64,000 nucleotides of DNA, taken from contig NZ_RJJT01000014.1 of assembly GCF_003938655.1 (NCBI RefSeq), positions 1 to 64,000 on the forward strand, given 5' to 3'. The position numbers and the translations under genes are program-made. The notes beneath the pieces are model-generated. The model saw only the letters and a program-made list of their open reading frames with translations. It searched no databases and was not told the origin of the DNA. This document shows positions 53,376-61,939 of this stretch, one piece after another (the first letter of the stretch is position 1; each line of letters begins with the position of its first letter). Source of the stretch: Rhizobium pisi. GTDB taxonomy: Bacteria; Pseudomonadota; Alphaproteobacteria; Rhizobiales; Rhizobiaceae.

Positions 53376-53624
53376 TCAGGCGACGACGTAGGGCAGCAGG
53401 CCGAGGAAACGGGCGCGCTTGATCGCCTGGGCGAGTTCGCGCTGCTTCTTCTGGGAAACGGCCGTGATGCGGGACGGAACGATCTTACCGCGCTCGGAAA
53501 TGTAGCGCTGCAGCAGACGTACGTCCTTGTAGTCGATCCGCGGTGCGTTTGCGCCGGAGAACGGGCAAGTCTTGCGGCGGCGATGGAACGGGCGGCGGAC
53601 CGGAGCGGAGGAAGTTTCAGCCAT
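53376..53624 (-). CDS. rpsR: 30S ribosomal protein S18
   Basis: Forms a dimer with S6 on the 30S platform. The 82-residue basic protein has RRPFHRRRKTCPFSG, KDVRLLQRYISERGKIVPSRITAVSQKKQRELAQAIKRARFLGLLPY, all typical. The single Cys is in the TCPFSG turn. It sits 14 nt after rpsF in the same operon. Confidence 0.97.
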   Translation of the reverse strand: MAETSSAPVRRPFHRRRKTCPFSGANAPRIDYKDVRLLQRYISERGKIVPSRITAVSQKKQRELAQAIKRARFLGLLPYVVA

Positions 53625-53638
53625 ATCTCAGATCTCCC

Positions 53639-54109
53639 TTATACACGGTCTTCGCGCGGACGGCGCGGACGGTCTTCACGGTCGCCGAAGCCACCTTCGC
53701 GCGGCGGACGCGGGCCGCGATCACGATCGCCGAATTCGCGGCGCGGGCCACGGTCGCCGCCTTCACGCGGGCCACGGTCGTCGCGGTCACGCTTCTGCAT
53801 CATGGCAGACGGGCCGTCTTCGTGCTTTTCAACAGCGATGGTCATGTAGCGAAGAACGTCTTCGCTGATGCGCATCTGGCGTTCCATTTCCTGGATCGCA
53901 GCAGCCGGTGCATCGATGTCCATCAGGGCGTAGTGCGCCTTGCGGTTCTTCTTGATGCGGTATGTGAGGGACTTGAGGCCCCAGTTCTCGATACGCCCGA
54001 CCTTACCGCCGTTAGCTTCGATCACACCCTTGTACTGTTCTACGAGGGCATCGACCTGCTGAGCGGAAATATCCTGCCGGGCAAGGAATACATGTTCATA
54101 AAGAGCCAT
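53639..54109 (-). CDS. rpsF: 30S ribosomal protein S6
   Basis: Partner of S18 on the 30S platform. The first 95 residues are the S6 fold (MALYEHVFLARQDISAQQVDALVEQYK, ...HYALMDIDAPAAAIQEMERQMRISEDVLRYMTIAVEKHE). A further 60 residues are a low-complexity tail of Arg, Gly, Asp and Pro, far longer than the E. coli tail. AAGG precedes the ATG. It is the first gene of the rpsF-rpsR-(DUF2232)-rplI cluster. Confidence 0.97.
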   Translation of the reverse strand: MALYEHVFLARQDISAQQVDALVEQYKGVIEANGGKVGRIENWGLKSLTYRIKKNRKAHYALMDIDAPAAAIQEMERQMRISEDVLRYMTIAVEKHEDGPSAMMQKRDRDDRGPREGGDRGPRREFGDRDRGPRPPREGGFGDREDRPRRPREDRV

Positions 54110-54425
54110 GACAGCTTTGCCTTTCTTGCGTTTGGTTCAACCCGATATTCGGCGGCTAAGCCTCAACGACTGCTCCTGATTGGGCTGGCCCAGGCAAGAA
54201 AAGCGTTTCCGAGACGGTCGAGAGCGGAGACACGGGAGGCTGGAACGCTTCCGTTCCGAACGATTTCCGAATGGAAACCGGCCCTCCGTTCAGCCACCAG
54301 CCAGAAGACCGGGTCAACGAACAGCGCGGCTTATACGGATTTTTGCGCGAAAGGCAAGCGCATTCGGACATTCGAGCCCGATGCAGGCCGATGGCCGGCG
54401 TCGGGCAGGTGCAACGAGAATGCGA
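54110..54425. other. Leader and promoter region of rpsF
   Basis: This 316-bp gap lies between rpsF and the aldo/keto reductase stop. The proximal 60 nt on the rpsF side contains a short hairpin-like stretch with an agccgccg segment, which might be an S6:S18 autoregulatory leader (speculative). Short open frames here lack ribosome sites. Confidence 0.45.
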
Positions 54426-55469
54426 TCAAAGCGTCAGCGGATACTGCCGGTGCACCTTGGCGATCTCTGCCAGAACATCACTTGAAAGCGCCAGGTCGGC
54501 CGCGCCGATGTCGATCTTCAACTGCTCCATCGAGGTCGCTCCGATGATGGCCGAGGCCATGAAGGGCCTCGAGAGGCAGAAGGCGAGCGCCATTGCCGCC
54601 GGGTCGAGGCCGTATGTTGCGGCGATCTGCAGATAGGCTTTGGTCGCCGGTTCCTGCAACGGCTGCAGGCGGCCGCCGATGTCGTGATTGATCGAGGCAC
54701 GCGAGCCCTTCGGCCTGATGCCATCGACATATTTACCGGTCAGGATACCGCCGGCGAGCGGCGAATAGGCGAGCAGCCCGACGTCCTCGTAATGCGAAAG
54801 CTCGGCAAGATCGAGGTCGAAGTGGCGGTAGAGCAGATTGTATTCGTTCTGGACGCTGGCAACGCGCGGCAGGCCCTTCTGTTCAGAGAGCGTCAGATAT
54901 TTCTGTATGCCCCAGGTGGTTTCGTTGGAAAGGCCGATCGCGCGGATCTTGCCTTCCTTCACCAATGCGCCCAGCGTTTCCAGAATGTCGAGCATGTTGG
55001 CGGCAGCCGCCTCGCGATCCTGCTTGAAGGGGTTGTAGCTCCAGTTCTGGCGGAAATGGAAATGGCCGCGGTTCGGCCAGTGGACCTGGTAGAGATCGAC
55101 ATAATCCGTCTTCAGCCGCGTCAGGCTGGCCTCGAGCGCCAGGCGGATGTTCTTCGCATCCGCGCCTTCGCCGCCGCGCAGATAATCACGGCCACGGCCG
55201 GCGACCTTGGTGGCGAGGACGATATCTCCACGCTTGCCGGTCTTCTTGAACCAACTGCCGATATAGTCCTCGGTCCAGCCCTGCGTTTCGGCCGAAACCG
55301 GGGTTGTGGGGTAAATTTCAGCGGTATCGAAGAAATTGACGCCCTTTTCGACGGCATAATCCATCTGCGCATGGGCGTCGATTTCGCTGTTCTGCGAACC
55401 CCAGGTCATCGTGCCAAGGCAAATCTCTGAAACGGAAATCTCGGTGCGGCCTAGTGAATTGTACTTCAT
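54426..55469 (-). CDS. Aldo/keto reductase (Tas-like)
   Basis: A 347-residue NADPH-dependent oxidoreductase of the Tas-like aldo/keto group. Catalytic Asp and Tyr are in FFDTAEIYP, the Lys is in VLATKVAGRG and the His is in LYQVHWPNRG. The N-terminus MKYNSLGRTEISVSEICLGTMTWG is diagnostic. The start at 55469 is preferred over an in-frame extension of 85 residues with no coherent fold. The substrate is unknown. The promoter would lie in the 300-bp gap upstream, divergent from the outer-membrane protein gene. Confidence 0.91.
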   Translation of the reverse strand: MKYNSLGRTEISVSEICLGTMTWGSQNSEIDAHAQMDYAVEKGVNFFDTAEIYPTTPVSAETQGWTEDYIGSWFKKTGKRGDIVLATKVAGRGRDYLRGGEGADAKNIRLALEASLTRLKTDYVDLYQVHWPNRGHFHFRQNWSYNPFKQDREAAAANMLDILETLGALVKEGKIRAIGLSNETTWGIQKYLTLSEQKGLPRVASVQNEYNLLYRHFDLDLAELSHYEDVGLLAYSPLAGGILTGKYVDGIRPKGSRASINHDIGGRLQPLQEPATKAYLQIAATYGLDPAAMALAFCLSRPFMASAIIGATSMEQLKIDIGAADLALSSDVLAEIAKVHRQYPLTL

Positions 55470-55769
55470 GTGAAAACCTTGGGAGAGAGGTGAAAGCCTT
55501 GGGAAGGTCCGCGCAAATCTAGGCCGGATTTGGCCGAGCGCAAGAGCAAAACCGGGCTTTCGCGCGGGCGCAAGGCTTGCAACGGCGTTCTGGATAGCCG
55601 AGCGATAGGGTCGGCTTATTGTTTTGCGTAATTCACCGGTAATCCTTGCAAGCAGAGTGCACCTATCCTTCGGAGATCCTCTCGAAGGTTTCGCGGGAGC
55701 GTTCCTTTTCGCTCTCATGGTCACTTCACGCCGCGCTGAAGGGCGCCGCGCTTCTGTTTGGAGTAATAA
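55470..55769. other. Divergent intergenic region with a regulatory site for the outer-membrane protein gene
   Basis: This 300-bp region separates the aldo/keto reductase and the outer-membrane protein gene. It holds the tandem operator at 55628-55645 and a CTATCC -10-like hexamer 17 nt downstream of it. No gene was recognised. Confidence 0.55.
55628..55645 (+). promoter_or_regulatory. Tandem OmpR-type operator, copy 1 (outer-membrane protein gene)
   Basis: GTAATTCaccgGTAATCC: two heptamers with 11-bp period, the spacing used by OmpR/PhoB-family dimers. It points toward the gene at 55770. The same element, in the same orientation relative to its gene, is found at 57471-57488 and 59698-59715. 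Confidence 0.65.
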
Positions 55770-56399
55770 ATGTCTTCGATGAGAACAAGACTCGCCTTGT
55801 CAGTTACATTAGCCGTGTTGCTTTCCCAAGCTGCCGCGGCAGCAGATCTGGACAATTCCTATGTCCAGGCACCTTACCCCCAGCCGACCACGTTCGATTG
55901 GAGCGGCGCATATATCGGGGGACATGCCGGTGTTGCCTCAAGCCACCTCAACCCCTTTTCCAACGGCAAGGGCCTCGCCGCCGGAGCACAGGCCGGATAC
56001 AATTTCCAGTTTGGTTCCGCCGTCCTGGGCGCCGAGCTCGAGGGGACCTATATGGGCGGTACCGATCAGAATGTGCGCGGTGGCAATCTCGACGAGCAAT
56101 GGCGCCTGGCCGCCAAAGCCAAGGCCGGGATGAGCCTCGACAAGACGCTCGTTTACGGCACTGCCGGTTATACGAGGACTAAATTCGAGAACGGTAGCAA
56201 CGTTCGGCGCGGCCCCGGCTGGGAAGGCGGTTATTTGGTCGGCGGCGGTGTTGAGCAGGCTTTTGGAAACGGCCTCTCCGCAAAGCTCGAGTACAACTAC
56301 GTCATGACCCCCGACGTCAAGACGACGACGAATGTCGGCACCACGCGTACTGATATAGACAGCCATGTAATCAAGGCAGGCATAAATCTTCGCTTCTAG
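55770..56399 (+). CDS. Outer-membrane beta-barrel protein (Omp25/31-like)
   Basis: A 209-residue precursor with a signal peptide (LALSVTLAVLLSQAAAAADL) and an eight-strand-type barrel. The text FDWSGAYIGGHAG, GYNFQFGSAVLGAELEG and the final INLRF (terminal Phe) match the Omp25/31 or OmpW-like opacity-family barrel of Rhizobiales. GGAG lies 8 nt before the ATG. It is likely regulated by the neighbouring OmpR-type system via the site at 55628. A RIME-like repeat starts right after the stop codon. Confidence 0.9.
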   Translation: MSSMRTRLALSVTLAVLLSQAAAAADLDNSYVQAPYPQPTTFDWSGAYIGGHAGVASSHLNPFSNGKGLAAGAQAGYNFQFGSAVLGAELEGTYMGGTDQNVRGGNLDEQWRLAAKAKAGMSLDKTLVYGTAGYTRTKFENGSNVRRGPGWEGGYLVGGGVEQAFGNGLSAKLEYNYVMTPDVKTTTNVGTTRTDIDSHVIKAGINLRF

Positions 56400-56494
56400 A
56401 GCCGATGCCGAAAATGTGCGATATCAGGCTCTAATTCTTTGATTTAGGTGCGGATTCAGATTTTAGGCTGGTCTGGCCTAAAATCATCCGGATC
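56400..56494 (-). repeat. RIME-like intergenic repeat, copy B
   Basis: Copy of the element at 4441-4546 in the opposite orientation. Both palindromes are recognisable: gccgatgccgaaaatgtgcg... and ttttaggc...gcctaaaatcatccggatc. It begins directly after the outer-membrane protein stop. The rest of the gap to 56783 (about 290 bp) shows no gene or clear signal. Confidence 0.7.
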
Positions 56495-56783
56495 TGGTGC
56501 ACATGCACTGCCGCGGCGGTTCCGACTGGCCACCCAGGCCGTAGCGTTGACGCGTCGAGTCCGGTGGATACTCCATCGAAAAACGATGAGATGTCTGCGA
56601 TGGTGATCAACCGCCAACGAATGATTTCTGATGGGTAACAGGCAAAGGCCGGTAAGCCGTTTGCCCGGGCCGTGCGTTCCGATGACGCCCCTTCCCAATG
56701 CCGTAACTGGCGCTACGCTTTGAGCGTTGCGCCAGTTTATGCGTTCGATATGTGACTTGCACGTCTGCAGGCACCCTACGTCC

Positions 56784-56981
56784 CTATGCCAGAATATCCG
56801 TACGGTCAGGGGTCCGTATTTCCCGGGGAGTCGCCTCTTCGGCTATTGCATGACGGGCAAAGAGCACCAGCATCAGGCACATCAAGAAAATCAGCACCGC
56901 GCTGAGCAACCTATCCGATCGGTCCGGATTAGGAAGCTTCTGACGGAAGCCATCCCGCAATCGGGACAAATGGCTGAACAT
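56784..56981 (-). CDS. Small single-pass membrane protein
   Basis: A 65-residue protein: a basic N-terminus (FSHLSRLRDGFRQK), one hydrophobic helix (LLSAVLIFLMCLMLVLFA, about residues 25-42) and a polar tail. The start at 56981 has GGAGAG 5 nt upstream, although an ATG at 56993 is also possible. It lies about 55 nt downstream of the lipoprotein gene on the same strand and is probably in its transcript. No family was recognised; it is short, so the call is tentative. Confidence 0.5.
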   Translation of the reverse strand: MFSHLSRLRDGFRQKLPNPDRSDRLLSAVLIFLMCLMLVLFARHAIAEEATPREIRTPDRTDILA

Positions 56982-57036
56982 GCATCTCTCCATGAAATCC
57001 GAGCGCCGGTAGCGGTCATCGGCTGTGGTAGGTCGG

Positions 57037-57396
57037 TCACTCGCATTCGAGCTGCGGCCTGCGGAAACTCGTGACGAACCATCGCGTTCCGGAGGCCTGC
57101 GCGAAGAATGTGTAGAAGCACTCCGTCTCCTTGACGTAGCCGGGCGACTGGGAGATCTCGTAGCGTTCGCCATGACGTGTCTGACGTACCTCGCCAGTGG
57201 TGGTGCCCGTCACCGTTTCGGTGTTGATGCGCCGCCATTGGAACGCTCTTTGACCGACGCCGATTTCAATGACGTTGTCGGGTGGCCCATAGTCCAGTAT
57301 CACCGCATCCACTGGTCCTCCGACGTAGTTTTTCATGATTTGCGATGCACAGCTTGCCAGTAGCGCAATGGCTGCCAAGGCGAGAAACGAATGCAT
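57037..57396 (-). CDS. Small putative lipoprotein
   Basis: A 119-residue protein with a lipobox LLASC near residue 16 (MHSFLALAAIALLASCAS), so it is probably an outer- or inner-membrane lipoprotein. The mature part has aromatic and Tyr residues and paired Cys (ETECFYTF, QLECE). A GTG at 57429 is an alternative start. The tandem operator at 57471-57488 lies 75-92 nt upstream of the chosen ATG. It is next to the histidine-kinase gene and likely belongs to the same regulon. Confidence 0.7.
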   Translation of the reverse strand: MHSFLALAAIALLASCASQIMKNYVGGPVDAVILDYGPPDNVIEIGVGQRAFQWRRINTETVTGTTTGEVRQTRHGERYEISQSPGYVKETECFYTFFAQASGTRWFVTSFRRPQLECE

Positions 57397-57470
57397 TCGA
57401 CGTATTTTCTGAGGTGTTTTCTTATGCACGGCGGCGGCTCCAGTTGGTCTTAGCGCTCGCTACGTGGCGA

Positions 57471-57488
57471 AGATTACGAGCGGATTAC
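57471..57488 (-). promoter_or_regulatory. Tandem OmpR-type operator, copy 2 (lipoprotein gene)
   Basis: On the minus strand this reads GTAATCCgctcGTAATCT, with 11-bp period. A CTAAGA hexamer follows by 17 nt, the same distance as CTATCC at copy 1, suggesting a -10 element. Confidence 0.65.
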
Positions 57489-57550
57489 CGATTGCGAAGG
57501 CCGCTGCGATGGAGCCTATTGAGGGCAGACCCGGCGCCCAAAAAGAGTTG

Positions 57551-58975
57551 CTAACGGCCGGTGCCCAATGCACCAATTTCGAGGCGCACCCGGAATCCGT
57601 CGTCGGTATCGGCAAACAGCAACCGCCCGAAATGAAGCTCCGCCGCCTTATGCGCCAGGTTGAGCCCCAGCCCCGCGCCAGACGAGTGCGTATTCAGCCG
57701 ATAGAAGGGTTCCAGCACGCGGACGCGTTCTGCGGGAGGGATACCAGGCCCCTCGTCGGAGACATCGATGAAGCCTCGGGCGTCGACTGTGATCGCGATC
57801 GTGCCCTTGTAGCCGGAATGATCGACTGCATTGCGGATCAGGTTGCTGACTGCGAGCTCTACCGTCGAGGGATAGATCATGAAGAGTGCCTCGGCAGGAG
57901 CTGGCTCGAAGAAGAAATCGTAGCCCGCATCGATGACCTGAGGTGCGAGATCGGCTGCGATCCGCCCGACAAGCTGGTTCAGGTCGATCATCTGGGCAGT
58001 CTGAGAACCGGCGCCGATAGCCTGCATATCGAGTAGCTGATGCGCGACCCTGGAAAGACGGTCGATATCTTGCCGCAGTTGCCGGCTGTCCGCACTCTCC
58101 GGCAAAAGGTCTGCCCGCGTCCGCACGATCGCGATCGGTGTGCGCAGTTCGTGTGCGGCATCCGCCAGAAAACGGCTATGTTGCTGATAGCCGTGATCAA
58201 GCTTTGAAAGCGTGTGATTGAAGGCGTCGACGAGTGGAATGATCTCGCTTGGAAATTTCGAAACATCGAGGTGGGCCGATCGTGTTTCGAACTCTATCGC
58301 TTTTGCCTGGTTTGCCGTGTCGACCAGGCCAGTCAGAGACCGACCGATCGAGTAGGGTGTGACAATAGCCGTTGCCGCACCGGTGACGAGCAGGATCGGA
58401 ACCACGAGGATCGCCAGGATGGCTCCAGTTGCCGGGACGACGCTGAGCCAGAAAATTTCCGCATTGCCGCCGCTCTCGGGGATATCGATGTCGAGACTGA
58501 TCCAGATGTTGACGTCCTGGCTTTTCCCGCCGATGCGGTCAGTCGACGCGATAAACTGAAGGCGACCGATCGGCGTGTCGCGATTGCCGACCGCCGCATG
58601 CGCACTCGGGCCACCCTTCAATGTTGCCCCTTCGATGGACATCGGGAAGGGTTCGGTCAGCAGCTTCGTTGGAAATACGCCATGCTGGTAGAGATTATTC
58701 CCGCCATCCCGGACGATGAACCACAGATCCGGATACTGACGCGCCAACTCGGCGATCTCCGGCGTCTCGATGACATTGAGCGTGCCGTCGGCTTTGCGTT
58801 CCACGTGTTTTGCAAGCACGCGGATGATCGATTCATTCGTATCCTCAAGTTCCGGGTCAATTATCCAGACCCACCCGGCAAGCAAAGTGAAGAAGAACAA
58901 CAAAAGACATGCCTGAAGGCCGATCAGGCGCCGCGTCAGTATCCATTTGAGCGAGCGGCTTTTGCGCAGTCTCAT
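57551..58975 (-). CDS. Sensor histidine kinase
   Basis: A 474-residue inner-membrane kinase. Membrane helices lie at about 17-39 and 176-205, with a periplasmic domain of about 135 residues between them. A HAMP-like linker (about 206-265) is followed by the H-box ADAAHELRTPIAI (His275), the N-box SNLIRNAVDHS and the G-box DEGPGIPPAERVRVLEPFYR. It is coupled to the response regulator by a 4-nt overlap (ATGA). Ligand unknown; sensing of envelope state is inferred from its regulon. Confidence 0.92.
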   Translation of the reverse strand: MRLRKSRSLKWILTRRLIGLQACLLLFFFTLLAGWVWIIDPELEDTNESIIRVLAKHVERKADGTLNVIETPEIAELARQYPDLWFIVRDGGNNLYQHGVFPTKLLTEPFPMSIEGATLKGGPSAHAAVGNRDTPIGRLQFIASTDRIGGKSQDVNIWISLDIDIPESGGNAEIFWLSVVPATGAILAILVVPILLVTGAATAIVTPYSIGRSLTGLVDTANQAKAIEFETRSAHLDVSKFPSEIIPLVDAFNHTLSKLDHGYQQHSRFLADAAHELRTPIAIVRTRADLLPESADSRQLRQDIDRLSRVAHQLLDMQAIGAGSQTAQMIDLNQLVGRIAADLAPQVIDAGYDFFFEPAPAEALFMIYPSTVELAVSNLIRNAVDHSGYKGTIAITVDARGFIDVSDEGPGIPPAERVRVLEPFYRLNTHSSGAGLGLNLAHKAAELHFGRLLFADTDDGFRVRLEIGALGTGR

Positions 58976-59646
58976 GTGCTGACCCGAAGCAGATATCCGA
59001 TGTTGCGGACGGCGCGAATTTCCACCGATGCACCCGCATTGCCCAGCTTGCGGCGGATTCGCGACACATGCACGTCCAAGGCGTTCGACTCGATCTGATC
59101 GTCGATGGTATAGACGGCGTCGACGAGCATCGACCGTGTGACAATGCGATTTGCACGCCGGATCAAGGTCTCGACCACAAGATACTCCCGTCGCGCCAGG
59201 TCGATGAAATCGCCTGCAACGGCAACTTCGTTGCTGCGGGGATCGAGCGTCAGATTGCCGAGGGAAAAACGCTCGGCGGAAACGGTTGGCGAACGCCTTT
59301 GCAGCGCGCGCAATCGCGCCAGCAGTTCTTCGATCGCGAAGGGTTTGCTGAGATAATCGTCGGCACCGCCGTCGAGCCCTTCGACACGATGATCGACGCC
59401 ACCAAGCGCCGTCAGCATCAGGATCGGAGCGGCAATTTTCCGGAAGCGAAGCACGGGGATGAGATCGAGGCCTTCGCCGTCCGGCAGACGACGATCGAGC
59501 ACGAGCACGTCATAGGTCCCGACCCGCGCCATGAGTTCGGCATCAGCGACCGTGCGCACATGATCGACGATAATATCGCGGCGGCTGAGCGCTTCGATCA
59601 ACGCTGCCGCCATTTCTCGCTCGTCCTCAAGTAATAATATACGCAA
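58972..59646 (-). CDS. OmpR-family response regulator
   Basis: A 224-residue regulator with a receiver (MRILLLEDE..., phospho-Asp51 in LVLDRRLPDG, Lys in LSKPFAIEE) and a C-terminal winged-helix DNA-binding domain (ARREYLVVETLIRRAN, IESNALDVHVSRIRRKLG). The TTG at 59646, with GGAG 7 nt upstream, is chosen. An ATG at 59682 would put the start only 16 bp from the operator. The operator at 59698-59715 implies self-regulation. Confidence 0.9.
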   Translation of the reverse strand: MRILLLEDEREMAAALIEALSRRDIIVDHVRTVADAELMARVGTYDVLVLDRRLPDGEGLDLIPVLRFRKIAAPILMLTALGGVDHRVEGLDGGADDYLSKPFAIEELLARLRALQRRSPTVSAERFSLGNLTLDPRSNEVAVAGDFIDLARREYLVVETLIRRANRIVTRSMLVDAVYTIDDQIESNALDVHVSRIRRKLGNAGASVEIRAVRNIGYLLRVST

Positions 59647-59697
59647 TGCGTGTCTCCGGGGCCCATGCCTTTTGCCGCCCATCCAGTGAAGTGACAA

Positions 59698-59715
59698 AGA
59701 TTACCCTTAGATTAC
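59698..59715 (-). promoter_or_regulatory. Tandem OmpR-type operator, copy 3 (response regulator gene)
   Basis: On the minus strand this reads GTAATCTaaggGTAATCT, an exact tandem heptamer with 11-bp period, about 52 nt before the regulator's TTG start. A further isolated GTAATGC lies about 29 bp upstream. Confidence 0.7.
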
Positions 59716-59940
59716 AAAAGTCGAACGATCAGGTTCGCATTACCCCGAATTTGGCAATGCTTGTCTTTTGAATGCCGCACGAGATCCATTGTCGATCACA
59801 CTGCCAATCAAAGGGCTATCCAGAAAGCCATTAGCCTGAAGCGATTGCCCAGGGAGAGAATGGGCCGCCACTTGACTCTGCCGGAAAGAATGTCAATTGG
59901 AGGCAAAATAGCCTTGAGAGGCGCAATCAGGGATACCAGA

Positions 59941-60885
59941 ATGACCATCGCTTTTACTTTTCCCGGCCAAGGCAGCCAGGCCGTCGGCATGGGCAAGGAT
60001 CTCGCCGAGAATTTCGCCGAAGCCCGCGCGGTTTTCGAAGAGGTCGACGAGGCACTCGGTGAGAAGCTTTCGGACGTCATGTTCAACGGTCCCGAGGACA
60101 CGCTGACCCTGACGGCGAACGCCCAGCCGGCGCTGATGGCCGTCTCGATCGCCGTTGTCCGCGTTCTGGAGGCCAAGGGACTGGAGCTAAAATCCAAGGT
60201 CGCCTACGTCGCTGGCCACTCGCTCGGCGAATATTCCGCACTTTGCGCCGCCGGCACCTTTTCGCTCGCCGATACGGCGCGGCTGCTGCGTATTCGCGGC
60301 AACGCCATGCAGGCGGCCGTCCCCGTCGGCGTCGGCGCCATGGCGGCGATCATCGGCCTCGAACATGCCGATGTCGTTGCTGTCTGCGAGGAGGCGGCCG
60401 CCACCGGCGCCTGCCAGATCGCCAACGACAATGGCGGCGGCCAGATCGTGATTTCAGGCGAGAAGGCAGCTGTCGAAAAGGCTGCCGGTCTTGCGACCGA
60501 CAAGGGCGCCAAACGCGCCATCCTGCTGCCGGTTTCGGCCCCCTTCCATTCGACGCTGATGGCCCCGGCGGCCGACGCGATGCGCGAGGCGCTGGTGGGC
60601 GTGAAGAAGGCCGATCCGGTAGTGCCTGTCATCGCCAATGTCCGTGCGGCCCCGGTCACCAATGCTGAGGAGATCGCCGCGCTTCTCGTCGAGCAGGTCA
60701 CTGGTCAGGTCCGCTGGCGCGAGACGGTGGAATGGTTTGCTGGAAATGGCGTCACGACGCTCTATGAACTCGGCTCCGGCAAGGTTCTGACCGGCCTTGC
60801 TCGCCGCATCGACAAGACGATCAACGGCATCTCCGTCAACGGTCCGGCCGATATCGACGCGGCTGTCGCCGCCCTCATGGCCTGA
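59941..60885 (+). CDS. fabD: Malonyl-CoA-ACP transacylase
   Basis: Loads malonyl groups onto ACP to start chain extension. The 314-residue protein starts FTFPGQGSQAVGMGKD, has the nucleophile Ser94 in GHSLGEYSAL, and the His region VSAPFHSTLM. The start at 59941 fits the family; an in-frame extension of 60 residues lies in the promoter region. It leads the fabD-fabG-acpP-fabF-mltG cluster, with fabG 29 nt downstream. Confidence 0.96.
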   Translation: MTIAFTFPGQGSQAVGMGKDLAENFAEARAVFEEVDEALGEKLSDVMFNGPEDTLTLTANAQPALMAVSIAVVRVLEAKGLELKSKVAYVAGHSLGEYSALCAAGTFSLADTARLLRIRGNAMQAAVPVGVGAMAAIIGLEHADVVAVCEEAAATGACQIANDNGGGQIVISGEKAAVEKAAGLATDKGAKRAILLPVSAPFHSTLMAPAADAMREALVGVKKADPVVPVIANVRAAPVTNAEEIAALLVEQVTGQVRWRETVEWFAGNGVTTLYELGSGKVLTGLARRIDKTINGISVNGPADIDAAVAALMA

Positions 60886-60914
60886 TTGGCATCATCAGAC
60901 AAAGGAACGTTTCC

Positions 60915-61652
60915 ATGCTCGATCTTTCCGGCCGCAAGGCTCTCGTCACAGGCGCCTCGGGCGGCATCGGCGAGGAAATCGCCCGCCTTCTTCATAAGCA
61001 GGGCGCTATCGTCGGCCTGCACGGCACCCGCGTCGAGAAGCTGGAAGCGCTGGCGGCCGACCTTGGCGAGCGCGTCAAGATCTTCCCCGCCAACCTCTCC
61101 GACCGTGATGAGGTCAAGGCGCTCGGCCAGAAGGCCGAGGCCGAACTCGAAGGCGTCGATATCCTCGTCAACAATGCCGGCATCACCAGGGACGGCCTCT
61201 TCGTGCGCATGAGCGACGAGGACTGGGACGCCGTTCTCGAAGTGAACCTGACGGCGACCTTCCGCCTGACGCGCGAATTGACGCATCCGATGATGCGCCG
61301 CCGCTACGGCCGCATCATCAACATCACCTCCGTCGTCGGCGTCACCGGGAATCCGGGCCAGGCCAATTACTGCGCCTCGAAGGCCGGCATGATCGGCTTC
61401 ACGAAGTCGCTGGCGCAGGAGATCGCTACCCGCAACGTGACGGTCAATTGCGTGGCGCCTGGCTTCATCGAAAGCGCCATGACCGGCAAGCTGAACGACA
61501 AGCAGAAGGAAGCGATCATGGGCGCGATCCCAATGAAGCGCATGGGCACGGGCGGCGAAGTCGCTTCGGCCGTCGCCTATCTCGCGTCCTCCGAGGCTGC
61601 CTACATGACGGGCCAGACGCTGCACGTAAATGGCGGCATGGCGATGATCTGA
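60915..61652 (+). CDS. fabG: 3-oxoacyl-[ACP] reductase
   Basis: Reduces the beta-keto group in each elongation cycle with NADPH. The 245-residue SDR has the cofactor motif GASGGIGE (residues 13-20), NNAG at about 86-89 and the triad Ser139, Tyr152, Lys156 (NYCASKAG). AAAGGAAC precedes the ATG. After it, a 287-bp gap precedes acpP and may carry a separate acpP promoter. Confidence 0.96.
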   Translation: MLDLSGRKALVTGASGGIGEEIARLLHKQGAIVGLHGTRVEKLEALAADLGERVKIFPANLSDRDEVKALGQKAEAELEGVDILVNNAGITRDGLFVRMSDEDWDAVLEVNLTATFRLTRELTHPMMRRRYGRIINITSVVGVTGNPGQANYCASKAGMIGFTKSLAQEIATRNVTVNCVAPGFIESAMTGKLNDKQKEAIMGAIPMKRMGTGGEVASAVAYLASSEAAYMTGQTLHVNGGMAMI

Positions 61653-61939
61653 AACGACAAACTGTCGGCGGGGGAGTATTTCCCGCCAATAGCATGTTGA
61701 GCAATCACGAACCGTTGATTTTCTGGCTTTGCGGCAGGCATAAAGCATGTTAAGCGGGCCATGACTGTGAACAGTCGTCCCGAGAAAGCAGACGGACCGG
61801 CGGGCTTTTTGCAAGCCTGGGACATCTCTGAAGCCGGGTAAACGAGTTTGCCGAGGATGTCTGAAAACATCGCAGGCTGAAACAGGGTAGGGGTGCCGCA
61901 AGGGCATTCCGATCAGGACATAAGGTCGAGGAAACCGAC

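Noticed and set aside
54156..54371. 71-codon minus-strand frame upstream of rpsF
   Set aside because: Sequence looks random and lies in the probable leader region; no ribosome site.
59646..59697. Upstream start codons for the response regulator
   Set aside because: An ATG at 59682 would place the start 16 bp from the tandem operator with no room for a promoter. The TTG at 59646 has GGAG and starts exactly at MRILLLEDE.
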